A stretch of 64,000 nucleotides of DNA, taken from positions 23,575,566 through 23,639,565 of the forward strand of contig CM051458.1 in the NCBI GenBank assembly GCA_028274465.1, in the 5' to 3' direction. This DNA comes from Plantago ovata. Its lineage: Eukaryota; Streptophyta; Magnoliopsida; Lamiales; Plantaginaceae. Below the pieces are notes generated by a model. The model searched no databases and had not been told where the DNA came from. It was given only the letters and a program-made list of their open reading frames with translations. The position numbers and the translations under genes were made by a program. This document shows positions 49,548-60,382 of this stretch, one piece after another. Position 1 is the stretch's first letter. Each line of letters starts with the position of its first letter.

Positions 49548-50340
49548 TGTAACGACCCGGCCCACTAACGGGCCGAGACCCAGCACAACGGGCCGGCAAG
49601 GTTACTCATGGGCGCTCTCCGGGGTGATATGCTGGCCCCACAGACCAACACGGGTTCTAATCCGTGCACTTTGTCCTCACTCGTGCGCGCACCAGGAACT
49701 TCCCAGTGGGTCACCCATCCTAGAATTGCTCCAGAGCAAGCACGCTTAACTCTGAAGTTCTTCTAGGTGGATTTCCGAAAAGAAAGGTGCACCTTGTTGG
49801 TATGAGTAGCGTTCTCAACCCTTTTAAGCCTCTGAAATCTGGGGCGTTACAATCACCCCCTCTTAAATTGCGCAACGTCCCCGTTGCGCGCTGTCCCGAG
49901 ACCAACCATCCGTGCAGGATTCTAGAGGTGGCCCCTCCAGGCTCAAGAGGTGGCTCCCACCGTCGATACGGTGTAGCACTTTGCCCCGGATGGCACTTAG
50001 TTCCTGCAGTTCCGGATAGTCCGGCTCTGATACCACTTGTAACGATCCAGCCCACTAACGGGCCGAGACCCAGCCCAACGTCCGGCAAGGTTACTCATGG
50101 GCGCTCTCCGGGGTGATATGCTGGCCCCACAGACCAACACAGGTTCTAATCCGTGCACTTTGTCCTCACTCGTGCGCGCACCGGGAACTTCCCAGTGGGT
50201 CACCCATCCTAGAATTGCTCCAGAGCAAGCACGCTTAACTCTGAAGTTCTTCTAGGTGGATTTCCGAAAAGAAAGGTGCACCTTGTTGGTATGAGTAGCG
50301 TTCTCAACCCTTTTGAGCCTCTGAAATCTGGGGCGTTACA
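49548..50340 (-). mobile_element. Cassandra TRIM retrotransposon with 5S-rRNA-like LTRs
   Basis: Two near-identical 303-304-bp LTRs (49548-49851 and 50038-50340; TGTAACG...CGTTACA) surround a 186-bp centre. On the minus strand TGGTATCAGAGCC (50023-50035) follows one LTR as primer-binding site, and a purine tract (AAGAGGGGGTGATT, about 49852-49866) precedes the other. TGACC is duplicated at both flanks (49543-49547, 50341-50345). Each LTR contains a 5S-rRNA-like stretch on the minus strand (AGAGTTAAGCGTGCTTG and AGGATGGGTGACC...CTGGGAAGTT), the hallmark of Cassandra. It encodes no protein. Confidence 0.93.
49697..49760 (-). other. 5S-rRNA-derived segment in Cassandra LTR (first copy)
   Basis: The minus strand reads AGTTAAGCGTGCTTG, then AGGATGGGTGACC and CTGGGAAGTT, matching the internal promoter half of plant 5S rRNA. 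The second LTR has the same at 50186-50249. In Cassandra these keep RNA polymerase III-type promoter elements. Confidence 0.85.
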
Positions 50341-51384
50341 TGACCTCTATTTATAGTGCAAGTAAGGAGCCGTTTGAATTTCAAATCCTAAGGCTTTTGT
50401 TCCTTAACATGTCACTATCTTGCTTTTATACTTTCAGCAGCGTCCTTGTTTGTCTTCTAGTCTTCATGTCCTTCGCGTGCATGCTTTGCATTTAATGCAT
50501 ATTTGAATAGAATTCAAACAGTAACATTGGAGCGCAAATGTAAGTACTCTTCAGCAAGAGGTCACATATGTTCCATCAGCAAGTGGTCAGTCTTAGTTTC
50601 AGCAAGCACAACCTACTCTGTCTTTCAGATTTTCACGTATGCAATGCTGTTGCTGAAGTTTCCACTTTCTGAGCAACATGTGCCTTTGTAGATACCAGTC
50701 TTCAGCAATCTTCTATTCTTCAGATCTTCAAATTTTTCAAGTCTTCAGTTCTTCGAAATCTTCAAGTCTTCAGATCTTCAAAATCTTCAAGATTCTGAGC
50801 GGTTCTTAATGCTTCAATAGTTTGTTTTGTAAAAACAAAGTACATCATCAGCAAATGCTTCAATAGGTTATTTTCTTTTTAGAAAATAAGATACATCATA
50901 AGCTAAAGCTTCAATAAGTTATTTTCTTTTCAGAAAATAAAATACATCGTAAGCTAAATAACCAACCTATCTAGCATCTAATCTAAGTCTTCAGCAAACG
51001 TTCCTCTTTTACAATGTCCTTAAAATTCTAAATTCCTATGGACCTTAAGAGTACTAGTTACTGGACTTTCCTTAATTTAGCATGGTTAATTGCTCATCAA
51101 AATTACAAGTTTCCTAACAAATTTCCCCCTTTTTGATGTTAGCAATCCATGGCTAAATTAATTGTTACCCTTTTAGAGGTTTTTGATGTTGAATAAATCA
51201 GTTGATTAATGCAAGCATACTTGAATAATTAAACAGTAAGCATAAGTAAATTGCATAATAAAAAACCAATAAGAGTCAAAAGTTTCATTGCTGATAGTTA
51301 TCTTTCAGAAGTTTACATGAAATAGCATAGATAACTTAAACAGAATCAGCAAACAAAAACTTTAACAAAAACTATTACAGGGAC

Positions 51385-52548
51385 TTAAGCTCTTTCAGAG
51401 GATTTTCTCAAAATCTCTCTTACACTCTTCTCAGCAAGTGCAATAAATTCAACACAGTCCTTTTCGTAGTTTTCCAGAAGCCTACGGACTTGTAGTTGAA
51501 GAATTCTTGCATTTTTGCAGGCAGTGTGATGATGCTTTTCAGCATTCATTTCCATGTAGCGAGTTACCCACAAATGCATGCCCCAATTGCTGGCATGGAG
51601 AAGCTGTGTATCTGAAATGCTTTTCAGATGAATCTTTCTTAGCCAGAGAAGATCTTCTTCTTGATCCTTAGCAGTGAGATAGAAGTACTCATAAGGAATC
51701 AATCCAAGTCTCTTCTTTGTTTTCTTTGTTACTGGGTCAGAGTAGTAAGCAAAGCCAGGTGGTTTGATTAGATTTTGTTCTTGTTTATATGTCTTACCAA
51801 TGGCAATTCTTCTTACTTGGACCTCAAGATTCAACCATTTCGCAACAATATTTCTTGGGAGGGATTCTTCCCTTTGCTTCCTTTGGACCTTGAGTTCAAT
51901 CCATTTGAACATTTGATTCAATATGGCTGTAGGAAAGAACTCATTTACCAGCAAGTCTTCCAGCTTTAAAATCCAGCAACCATGAATGTTTCTGATTACA
52001 TTCTGAGTGGTTTCTTCATTGCTGGTCTTTGTGTATTCAATGCCGGAGCCAATAGCAATGCTGGCCAGCCTCTTTTCTTCCTGTCTTTGCCTTCTTCTTC
52101 CTGTCTTAGCATTGTCTTGATCTCTTGCTGAAGAGTCAGACGAGAAATGCTTTGAGTGGCCAGACGGAGTCAAGGCTGTTAAGGGTCTAGCTCTTATGGC
52201 TTGAGCTATTGTCTGATTGTCATCATCTTCATTCAGATTGTGATGACTTTCAGTATGGAAAAAATCTTGAGTTTCAACAGCGGTTTTTCTCTTTTTGGTA
52301 CTTGCTGAATTCAACTCAGATTCTGCTTGCCTTTTAGAACTTTGCTCTCTTTCAGCAAGCGGTTCTATGGGCAGTGGCTCATCAACAACAGGAGGGGTTT
52401 GGTTTCTTTTTCTGGTACTCTTCTTTTCCCCCTTAGACATGGATTGCAACATCGGAGTGATGTGCAGAGAATAAAACTCATTGCAATTTTCAGCAAGAGT
52501 GCTTAAACTGTTATACTTCATGATGATTTGTTGCTGGTCAGAAGTCAT
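51385..52548 (-). CDS. copia-2 third ORF, C-terminal part (open, 5'-truncated)
   Basis: 387 codons are open from an internal Met. The frame also continues upstream without a stop to the gypsy-3 insertion, so the real N-terminus lies beyond it. The N-part is Ser/Lys-rich with basic clusters (GEKKSTRKRNQTPP, KKRKTAVE, RRRQRQEEKR) that look like nuclear localisation signals. The C-part (about residues 190-387) looks globular and helical (WLNLEVQVRRIAIGKTYKQEQ, LIPYEYFYLTAKDQEEDLLWLRKIHL, ARILQLQVRRLLENYEKD). No transmembrane segment is visible. It corresponds in position to the third ORF of copia-1 but covers a later part. Function unknown; intact as far as it goes. Confidence 0.65.
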   Translation of the reverse strand: MTSDQQQIIMKYNSLSTLAENCNEFYSLHITPMLQSMSKGEKKSTRKRNQTPPVVDEPLPIEPLAEREQSSKRQAESELNSASTKKRKTAVETQDFFHTESHHNLNEDDDNQTIAQAIRARPLTALTPSGHSKHFSSDSSARDQDNAKTGRRRQRQEEKRLASIAIGSGIEYTKTSNEETTQNVIRNIHGCWILKLEDLLVNEFFPTAILNQMFKWIELKVQRKQREESLPRNIVAKWLNLEVQVRRIAIGKTYKQEQNLIKPPGFAYYSDPVTKKTKKRLGLIPYEYFYLTAKDQEEDLLWLRKIHLKSISDTQLLHASNWGMHLWVTRYMEMNAEKHHHTACKNARILQLQVRRLLENYEKDCVEFIALAEKSVREILRKSSERA

Positions 52549-52574
52549 TTTTACAGTTCTCTTTGAATGCTCAT

Positions 52575-53832
52575 TGATGAATGTGTATTTTACACTTTCA
52601 ATCGAGTCTTTTTCACCTATTTTAGCTATCCTCTATGTTAATTTAACTATATTTTAGTACATTTTATTAGAATAGTGTCACGTTTCCCTTTAGATTTTAT
52701 TTTACAGGTTTTGGTTGAAATTTGAAGATTTCCGGGCAATTATATTGAAGTTGACAAGGAATTGGTGTTCCAGAAGCCTATTTGGAGTATCTGAAGGTTT
52801 CCGGATAGGATTTGAAGTCTAGGGGCCGAATCTGGAGGTTAGAAAGCTACTAGAAGTCAGAAACCGAGTCCGAAAAGGGGAAGAAATCCAAAAACGCGTC
52901 GAAAACGCGAAATTCCGCGAGAAATACTCTAGGGCGAACCGCCCCGTAGTTTTTCGGGGCCTATATATAGTGCTCAGTTTTTCTCCGAAAATCATATCTT
53001 TCTAGACCTACTTTCTCACCTCTCTCTATAGTTTTAGGTAGGAACTTCCCGGGGCCTGTCCTGGGAGTTCTTTAGCTTAGGGGATACTTTCATAGCAGTT
53101 TGGAGCTCGTAGGACCGCAATCATCCGGAGATTGACAACCTTCGGTAACTTTGTATCTTACAGTTTTATTCTACTTATTTTATTATATTCTTTCAACATG
53201 TTTTCTTCTATGATTTCTGTTGATTGCATGCCTATTATGAGTAGCTAAACTAATCGTTGGTGGTAGTATGTGAATTCTTAGCGAAGGGAAGATAATCATG
53301 CTAATGGCTATATCGCGCATTATACTCCGTGTCATTGCTTTATTTCGTTGATCAGTTGTAACCAAAATTCTCGTATGTTGTATTGATTATTATGCACAAT
53401 TGGACACTTGTCGACCATCAGACCAATTATCTTCGTAATGTTGAATAATTACGGAACACATTAGGACAATCGTGATTGACTTGTCAGACCAATTATCTTC
53501 GTAGTGCTTAATATTTGCAACAGGACACTAGATTGATTCAAAGATCTCTATGCAAGACCGAGGAATTTATGCATGATTATCGACCCGCTATGTTAAGAAG
53601 GACCATACTATCACCAATCTCCATTATCTGCTAGAAACCCCCTATTGCTATCTGTCTGCTGTTTTATATTCTCTTGTTAAATAGATAAAGCTAGTTATAG
53701 TCCTGAGAGAACGACACTCGAGTCATTCTACTGCTACACTACGGTTTTCGTTGTAGTTGTGGATTGCCTTTGGCTAAATAACAAATTTATTTGATCCGTT
53801 CGCGTTGGAACACGACACCAGGGCGTTCATCA
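52575..53832 (+). repeat. gypsy-3 5' LTR, complete
   Basis: 1258 bp, TGATGAATGTGTATTTTACA to GGGCGTTCATCA. TATA-like GGCCTATATATAGTGC lies near 52969, just after a GGGCGAACCGCCCCG palindrome. The following CTCAGTTTTTCTCC may hold the start site. Confidence 0.93.
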
Positions 53833-53835
53833 AAT

Positions 53836-53853
53836 TGGCGCCGTTGCCGGGGA
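53836..53853 (+). other. gypsy-3 primer-binding site
   Basis: TGGCGCCGTTGCCGGGG starts three bases after the LTR end, as in Athila-type elements. Confidence 0.88.
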
Positions 53854-54001
53854 CTATACTCCTTTTTTCTGTTTAATTTGTTTATATTTAAAGCTTTAGA
53901 TTCCTAATTCTACTAGTTTTAGTTTTCCTTTTTAATCTCTCTCGGATACTGCTTTCCTAGTCTGTTTCTAATCACCTTTCCTAGTCTGTTACAGATAGTG
54001 T

Positions 54002-56144
54002 ATGCCGCATACACGTTCTGCAGGAACACCGCTTGCTGATTCAATTGCTGAGATCGACAGAGTCTACCACCAAAGAACGCGACTACTTGAAAGGCGCGCA
54101 CTAGAGAAAATAGAGGAAACCGATTTCTCTGAATCTCTACTTAGTCTCTTCAAGGAAATCGACGGAATGGCAGAAGATAGACCACTGAAGGCATGGGTAC
54201 AACCCACCAAGGATCGTATGAGGGGATCGGCGATTGTTCTTTCGTCTGCAACCCGAGATCTGGAAATCAGGAACCACGCATTCCAACAACTCCCGAGGTT
54301 CTATGGCTTATCAAGGGAAGATGTGATGGGGTACTTGCACGATATCGATGATTTCGTCAATCAACTCCCACGACCCGGAGCTGACATAACAACGGATGAG
54401 TTAAGAATGAAGGTTTTTGCTATGGGACGTGGCGACAGAGACAAGTCATGGCTGAGTTCTCTTCCAGCAGGCTCGCTGGACACTTGGGAAAAGGTTTTTT
54501 CAGCTTTCATGGAGAAATACTTCCCTCACACCTTGACTACCGCGCTAAAAGCGCAGATCACTGGATTCAAGCAGGACTATGATGAGACCATCTACACCGC
54601 GTTCGAGAGGTTCCAGGATCTCACGAACAAGTGCCCTCACCATGGTTTTGAACTTTCCGACCTAGTCCAACACTTCTACAATGGGCTAACCTTCGAGAAC
54701 CAACAAGTGGTGGATTTCCAATGCCGAGGCAATATTTGGGAGGAAACCGCAGAAGCCGTCTGGGCAGTTTTCGAAAGGCTTGCTAAGGGTTCGCAGTTCA
54801 AGGACCCAAGAGCAATGGTTAGGAGATATGGACCTGAAGCTCCACAGAATCAAGAAGCTCCTATGTATAGGGGGAATGGGGATCAATTCGAGTGCTTTAC
54901 CAACGAATTGAAGCAAGTGCTCAAGAGCGCCACCGGAACAACTGTTTCGAACGAAGTATGCCGAATATGCAAGAACTATGGGCATGGGGCTCATATGTGT
55001 AGATCGGAGCTGGCATACGATGATGGCAACTGGGCTCGAGGAAGTGAAGAAGAAGCCTTTTGCTACGGAGTTTGGTACTCAAGAAGTTAGCTACGGACAA
55101 GACGGTAGGAATCCTCGAGGTGGATTCTGGAGAAGATACCGTAACAATCAAGGATATGCACCGGCTAACCAAACTTATGGACCTAACCAAGATCGTAGTA
55201 GGCTAAACTATGGTAATGATCACTGCGAAAACCCCGCTCCTAAAGAGCCACCGAAGTCGAAGTCGGCTCAACTGATGGAGAACTTGCAAAAGATGGTCGA
55301 TCATACACAAAGTTTTCTCAAACGTTATGAAGAAGATTCCGAGAAGACTAGGACAAGGCTCGATAGGTTGGAAGAAAGCACTAGGCTTGCCCATCAAAAG
55401 ATGCAAGAGTTGATCGACCGAGGAGCAAGTAGGGAACAAGGCAAACTGCCTAGCAACACTGTGAAGTCAAAATTGGCTGGTGATGTACCTGACGAAATCA
55501 CCATCAGGAAGGTCATTAGGTGCGAGTGTTGCATGAAGGAAGAACTTCTACAGGCTGAGGAAGAAGAGAAGGACCTTGGTTCTGACGCAAGTGATGAGGA
55601 GCAAGAGGATCCCGAACCACTCCCTAAAAGTTTAGATGTTAAGGTAGGGATTGGTGAGCTTGAAGATGTCCGTGCCACACTAGACACGGGATCCTACTCA
55701 AACATAATCCCTTTGAATGTGTTTGAAAAGAGTAACCTTGGAAAACTATCTGAGCAAAGGGCTATTGTGCGTCTGGCGGATGGATCCTTTATGAGACCCG
55801 AGGGCGTTGTGAAAAACGTGTTGGTCAAGATTGGTGAAGCATCTATATACACAAATTTCGTAGTTATGCCGGCATCTGCACCTGGGACGGGGGATGTCAT
55901 ACTCTTAGGGCAAACATTCTTGACTAAACTACGCTCCGCGATGGACATCTACCAAAGAACTTGCACTATTGAAGTAGATGGCAAGCAACACGTGTTGAAA
56001 GCCTTACCTGATCCACCTGAACCGTCTGATATTACTACTCACTACTATGGTCTTGCAGCCTATATTCTTTCTTATTCACAGGTTCGTGGCATGGAGAGGA
56101 TATCGATGAAGGGGAAGTCTAGTACCCGCAGAAAGAAGAGATAG
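54002..56144 (+). pseudogene. gypsy-3 gag-protease, one frameshift
   Basis: ATG at 54002 (MPHTRSAGTPLADSIAEID). The Gag core, CRICKNYGHGAHMC knuckle and spacer match gypsy-2 closely. At about 55060 a run of T is one base longer than in gypsy-2 (EEEAF then out of frame), ending the first frame at 55090. The second frame carries on to 56144 with a coiled coil (SFLKRYEEDSEKTRTRLDRLEE), a second Cys cluster (RCECCMKEE) and the aspartic-protease-like domain (RATLDTGSYSN, IVRLADGSFMRPEG, VILLGQTFLTKLR). The stop is followed by a leader of the type that would normally precede RT, but none is present. Apart from the single shift the sequence looks young. Confidence 0.9.
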
Positions 56145-57697
56145 GCGCGGACAGGAGTCGAGTCAAAGACTTTAAACAATGACGCTATCCGGGAGGCAAC
56201 CCGGAATGTTTATCGCTTTCTTTACCGCTTTAGATTTTATCTCACGAGTTTGATTGAGTATTATAGGTCACTTATACACGCATTAGCTTTCACCTTGGAT
56301 CCACTTTCGACGTTCGGGACGAGCGACGACGTTCAGGTTTGGGGAGGAGGTTATCGCTGGTTATCTCTATACTTATCCTGCTTATGATAAACTCGTGAAA
56401 TTTTTTGCATTTGCACGTTTATTGCTTTCCTAGGATAGTTTTGCATGTTTTATATGGAGTTTATTGCCGAATTTTTTGAATTTTTTATTGGGTAGATCAA
56501 CTAACTATGCCATTAATCGTATGCTTCATCTCTATGAATTTGTTTGAGGTTTTTCTCGCTTGGCTTATCTCATTTATGTATTTTACTTAGTTAAGCTTGG
56601 TAGTCTCGACATCACTTAGTGGTGTTTTCTCTACTGCGGTTCACGAAGGCCTTTATAATAGGATGATGCATGTTAGGGTCTTATGGTTGTTTCCCGAGTA
56701 ATTATGTACCTAAGAGGCAACAAGTCTTCACCATGCTTTGAGATTGCTAAATGCCTAGGAAGGAGGTAGTGTGAGGTTGTGTGATCCTTTGTTTATAACC
56801 TATTCTTCCAAATAGGTTTGGGGAGGGGGTTACACCATCATTAGACTTGTTTCTGTTTTTCATTTTCGTATCGTGAGTTTATTTTTCCTTTTTCGTGAAT
56901 TTTGTACTCCAACCTATTCTTTCGAATAGGTTTGGGGAAGTCGTGTGAGTCATTTTGTTTCTCTTTGTTATGCTACTGCTGGCTAGAAAAAATCGAAAAA
57001 AAGAAAGAAAAATTTCCAGAAAAAAAGAGAAAAAGAAAAAAAAAAGAATCTGGAAAGGAAAAAAAAAAGAAAAGACCCCAAAAAAGCAAAGAAGGGTCCA
57101 AAAAAGAAAGCCAAATAGCAGTTTAGCAAAGTGTTGAGTCTTTTCCATTTTTGTAATGTTCGTAATCGTGTTTTTCTATTTTTTATCTTTTTTGTCTTTG
57201 AGTCATCTGTTCTAGACCACCCTCGTCCTGCCATTCAGGAAGTGGTGAATAGTTTGAGACTTTACTTGAGAGATGGGTAGAATAGGAGAGTGTTATCTTT
57301 TATAGGGAACCCTCCTTCGTTTGATGAGAGCCAGTACTGGTTCGACCTCTTTTGAGGAAAAGTCTTAACATGGTGGAACAGCAGTAAGTCCTCAGTTTCA
57401 TATGCACGGGACAACCATTCGTATCTTAGCATGCTTCATTACGTCATCACTGACTAGGTCCAGGTAGAGAATGTTACGAGAGACTATCTTGTCTTGACAT
57501 AAGTGCTTATGTGGATGTGTATAAGTCAATCGAGGTATTCTTCAACTTATATTCATGCTTTGATTTATATGGTTTTTGTTCATATGTTATTTGGTAGATT
57601 CAGTAGATTATTTCATTTTATTTGGCATGAAACTCCATTTTGTGTCTTGCATGTTTTTTGTATTAGAGTCTAGCTTAGTTGCTTGAGGAGGGGAGTT
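56145..57697 (+). other. gypsy-3 3' noncoding region with hairpin/PPT modules
   Basis: Holds three TTTGGGG-type purine blocks: GGTTTGGGGAGGAGG near 56336, and two that directly follow AACCTATTC...GAATAGGTT-type hairpins (about 56799-56830 and 56911-56938). A 125-bp purine tract (56985-57110) follows. The true polypurine tract (GAGGAGGGGAGTT) lies immediately before the 3' LTR. The arrangement is mirrored in gypsy-2. Confidence 0.7.
56985..57110 (+). repeat. Purine-only tract in gypsy-3
   Basis: About 125 bp of A and G with very few interruptions, nearly 600 bp before the 3' LTR and matching the position of the tract in gypsy-2. Confidence 0.8.
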
Positions 57698-58637
57698 TGA
57701 TGAATGTGTATTTTACACTTTCATTCGAGTCTTTTTCACCTATTTTAGCTATCCTCTATGTTAATTTAGCTATATTTTAGTACATTTTATTAGAATAGTC
57801 TCACGTTTCCCTTTAGATTTTATTTTACAGGTTTTGGTTGAAATTCGAAGATTTCCGGGCAATTATATTGAAGTTGACAAGGAATTGGTGTTCCAGAAGC
57901 CTATTTGGAGTATCTGAAGGTTTCCGGATAGGATTTGAAGTCTAGGGGCCGAATCTGGAGGTTAGAAGGCTACTAGAAGTCAGAAACTGAGTCCGAAAAG
58001 GGGAAGAAATCCAAAAACGCGTCGAAAACGCGGAATTCCGCGAGAAATACTCTGGGGCGAACCGCCGCACCCTGGGGCGAACCGCCCCGTAGTTTTTCGG
58101 GGCCTATATATAGTGCTCAGTTTTTCTCCGAAAATCATATCTTTCCAGACCTACTTTCTCACCTCTCTCTATAGATTTAGGTAGGAACTTCCCGGGCCTG
58201 TCCTGGGAGTTCTGTAGTTTAGGGGATACTTTTTCATAGCAGTTTGGAGCTCGTAGGACCGAAATCATCCGGAGATTGATAACCTTCGGTAACTTTGTAT
58301 CTTACAGTTTTATTCTACTTATTTTATTATATTCTTTCAACATGTTTTCTTCTATGATTTCTGTTGATTGCATGCCTATTATGAGTAGCTAAACTTATCG
58401 TTGGTGGTAGTATGTGAATTCTTAGCGAAGGGAAGATAATCATGCTAATGGCTATATCGCGCACTATACTCCGTGTCATTGCTTTATTTCGTTGATCAGT
58501 TGTAACCAAAATTCTCGTATGTTGTATTGATTATTATGCACAATTGGACACTTGTCGACCATCAGACCAATTATCTTCGTAGTGTTGAATAATTACAGAA
58601 AACATTAGGACAATCGTGATTGACTTGTCAGACCAAT
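57698..58637 (+). repeat. gypsy-3 3' LTR, interrupted
   Basis: Matches the first 940 bp of the 5' LTR until copia-3 interrupts it after GTCAGACCAAT. One visible difference is a short tandem duplication of the GGGGCGAACCGCC block (about 58054-58090), single in the 5' LTR. Few other differences are seen, so the insertion is fairly recent. Confidence 0.92.
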
Positions 58638-60270
58638 TGTTAGGAAACTTGTAATTTTGATGAGCAATTAACCATGCTAAATTAAGGAAAGTCCAGTAAC
58701 TAGTACTGTTAAGGTCCATAGGAATTTAGAATTTTAAGGACATTGTAAAAGAGGAACGTTTGCTGATGACTTAGTTAGGTGCTAGATAAGTTATTTCTTT
58801 TGCGTATGATGTATTTTATTTTCTGAAAAGAAAATAACTTATTGATGCCTAGCTTATGATGTATCTTATTTTCTGAAAAGAAAATAACCTATTGAAGCAT
58901 TTGCTGAAGATATATTTTGTTTATTACAAACAAATTATTTAAGCAAATAAAGAAACCGCTCAGAATCTTGAAGACTTTTGAAGATCTGAAGACTTGAAGA
59001 ATTTGAAGATCTGAAGACTAGAAGATTGCTGAAGACTGGTATCTACAAAGACACGTGTTGCTCAGAAAGTGGAAAATTCAGCAACAGCATTGCATAAGTG
59101 AAAATCTGAAAGATAGAGTAGGTTGTGCTTGCTGAAGCTGAGACTGACCACTTGCTGATGAACATATGTGACACGTGAATTTGCGCTCCAATGTTACTGT
59201 TTGAATTCTATTCAAATGTGCATTTAATGCAAAGCATGCACGCGGAGGACATGAAGACTAGAAGACAAACAAAGTCGCTGCTGAAAGTACAAAAGCAAGA
59301 TAGTGACATGTTAAGGAACAAAAGCCTTAGGATTTGAAATTCAAACGGCTCCTTACTTGCACTATAAATAGAGGTCATCCGGCAAAGAGTTGAAGTGTGT
59401 CAACAACGTGATCAAACTCTCACTTGTTCTTAAAACTCAAAAACCTTCAAACACTCTTACTGCCATTGATCCGTTCCAAGACTTAAAGCTTGAAAAAGCT
59501 ACTTGTGAAGAAGTAGAACAAACTCGGCTAAGAAATTAGTTAAGTGTTCTTTCTTTTAAACAAGAACAAGTCTTGACACCAGAAACAATCAAACTTGTTT
59601 ACTGCAAAGTATTCCAAGTTGTGTTTCTTAGATTACTTGTTGTAACTGAATAAGTTATAATTAAGTCATCTCACCCCAAAACTCTCTAACTGAAAATACA
59701 CCCTTTCAGGCGTGATATTCAGGGGGAACTTAATCGAGCATAGTTTTGCTGATTAAAAGTACCAAGTTTGGTGGAGAACAAGGTTGAGTTCTCTAGTTTA
59801 GGTTGGAGACAAAGCAAGTGCGCTTTAGTTTCTGTTGAATCGCTTTAGATAGGAGATTGTAAGGAACCTCAATCATATCTTAGTGGATTCAGTCCTAGAA
59901 TGGACGAAGTGGATTAGTTGAGAGATTACGCCACTCTCAGATACCACTATAAAAGTGTTTGTGTGATTTACTTACTGTATTTAGCTTTCAGCAAATTATA
60001 TCTATCTGTACACAGTCACTCATTTCACTTGCTGAAACCTTTACTTACTGAAAGAGCACTTATTGTATCAAGACTTCCGCTCTCTGATTTTAAGTATCAG
60101 CAAACCAAGCTACTGCAAAGTAACTTACGCTTGCTGAGAAAGTTAAGTATCAGCAAACTCATTACTGAAAAGTAATAAGTACTTGCTGAGAAAGTTTTAA
60201 ACGACGAAAGTTTGAAAAGACTATTCACACCCCCCCTCTAGTCTTTTCTTGTTGTTTAAAGGGACCAACA
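58638..60270 (+). repeat. copia-3 5' LTR
   Basis: 1633 bp, TGTTAGGAAACTTG to GGGACCAACA, with a TATA-like CACTATAAATAGAGG near 59362 and two copies of the TGTATYTTATTTTCTG block near 58815 and 58865. Confidence 0.93.
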
Positions 60271-60382
60271 AGTGGTATCAGAGCAGGAGGTTCTTTAACC
60301 TTCTGCACTGAACCTAGATCCCCTTAGGTGCTTTCCGTAAATCACTCTCACTTGATCAATTTGGTAGTGCTTTGCTGGCAGG

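Larger units (their letters stand above)
48673..51119 (-). repeat. copia-2 3' LTR, interrupted by a Cassandra TRIM
   Basis: TGTTAGGAAACTTG (at 51119, minus) to GGGACCAACA (at 48673). Without the 793-bp insertion and its 5-bp duplication it is about 1.65 kb, matching the copia-3 LTR (1.63 kb), including the duplicated ATGTATTTTATTTTCTG block. A run of ten G occurs at about 48706-48715. Confidence 0.92.
48673..52574 (-). mobile_element. SIRE-like Ty1/copia element (copia-2), 3' part
   Basis: Minus strand: end of the third ORF (51385-52574), a noncoding spacer, polypurine tract (AAAAAGGGGGAAATT on the minus strand, 51120-51137), then the 3' LTR (48673-51119) holding a Cassandra insertion. It is cut upstream by gypsy-3 at 52575. 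Confidence 0.9.
52575..58637 (+). mobile_element. Athila-like Ty3/gypsy element (gypsy-3), gag-protease only
   Basis: 5' LTR 52575-53832, primer-binding site, leader, gag-protease, 1.5 kb of noncoding sequence with hairpins and a purine tract, polypurine tract, then a 3' LTR from 57698 cut at 58637 by copia-3. The uninterrupted internal region is only about 3.9 kb and holds no reverse transcriptase or integrase, so it depends on another element for movement. Confidence 0.9.

Noticed and set aside
28763..52574. Idea that copia-1 and copia-2 are two halves of one element split by one gypsy insertion and then inverted
   Set aside because: The left flank ends CCAGA and the other begins ATGAG, so there is no shared 5-bp duplication. 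The copia-1 LTR also lacks an internal duplication that the copia-2 LTR has. Two separate insertions into two copies fit better, although the coding phases happen to match.
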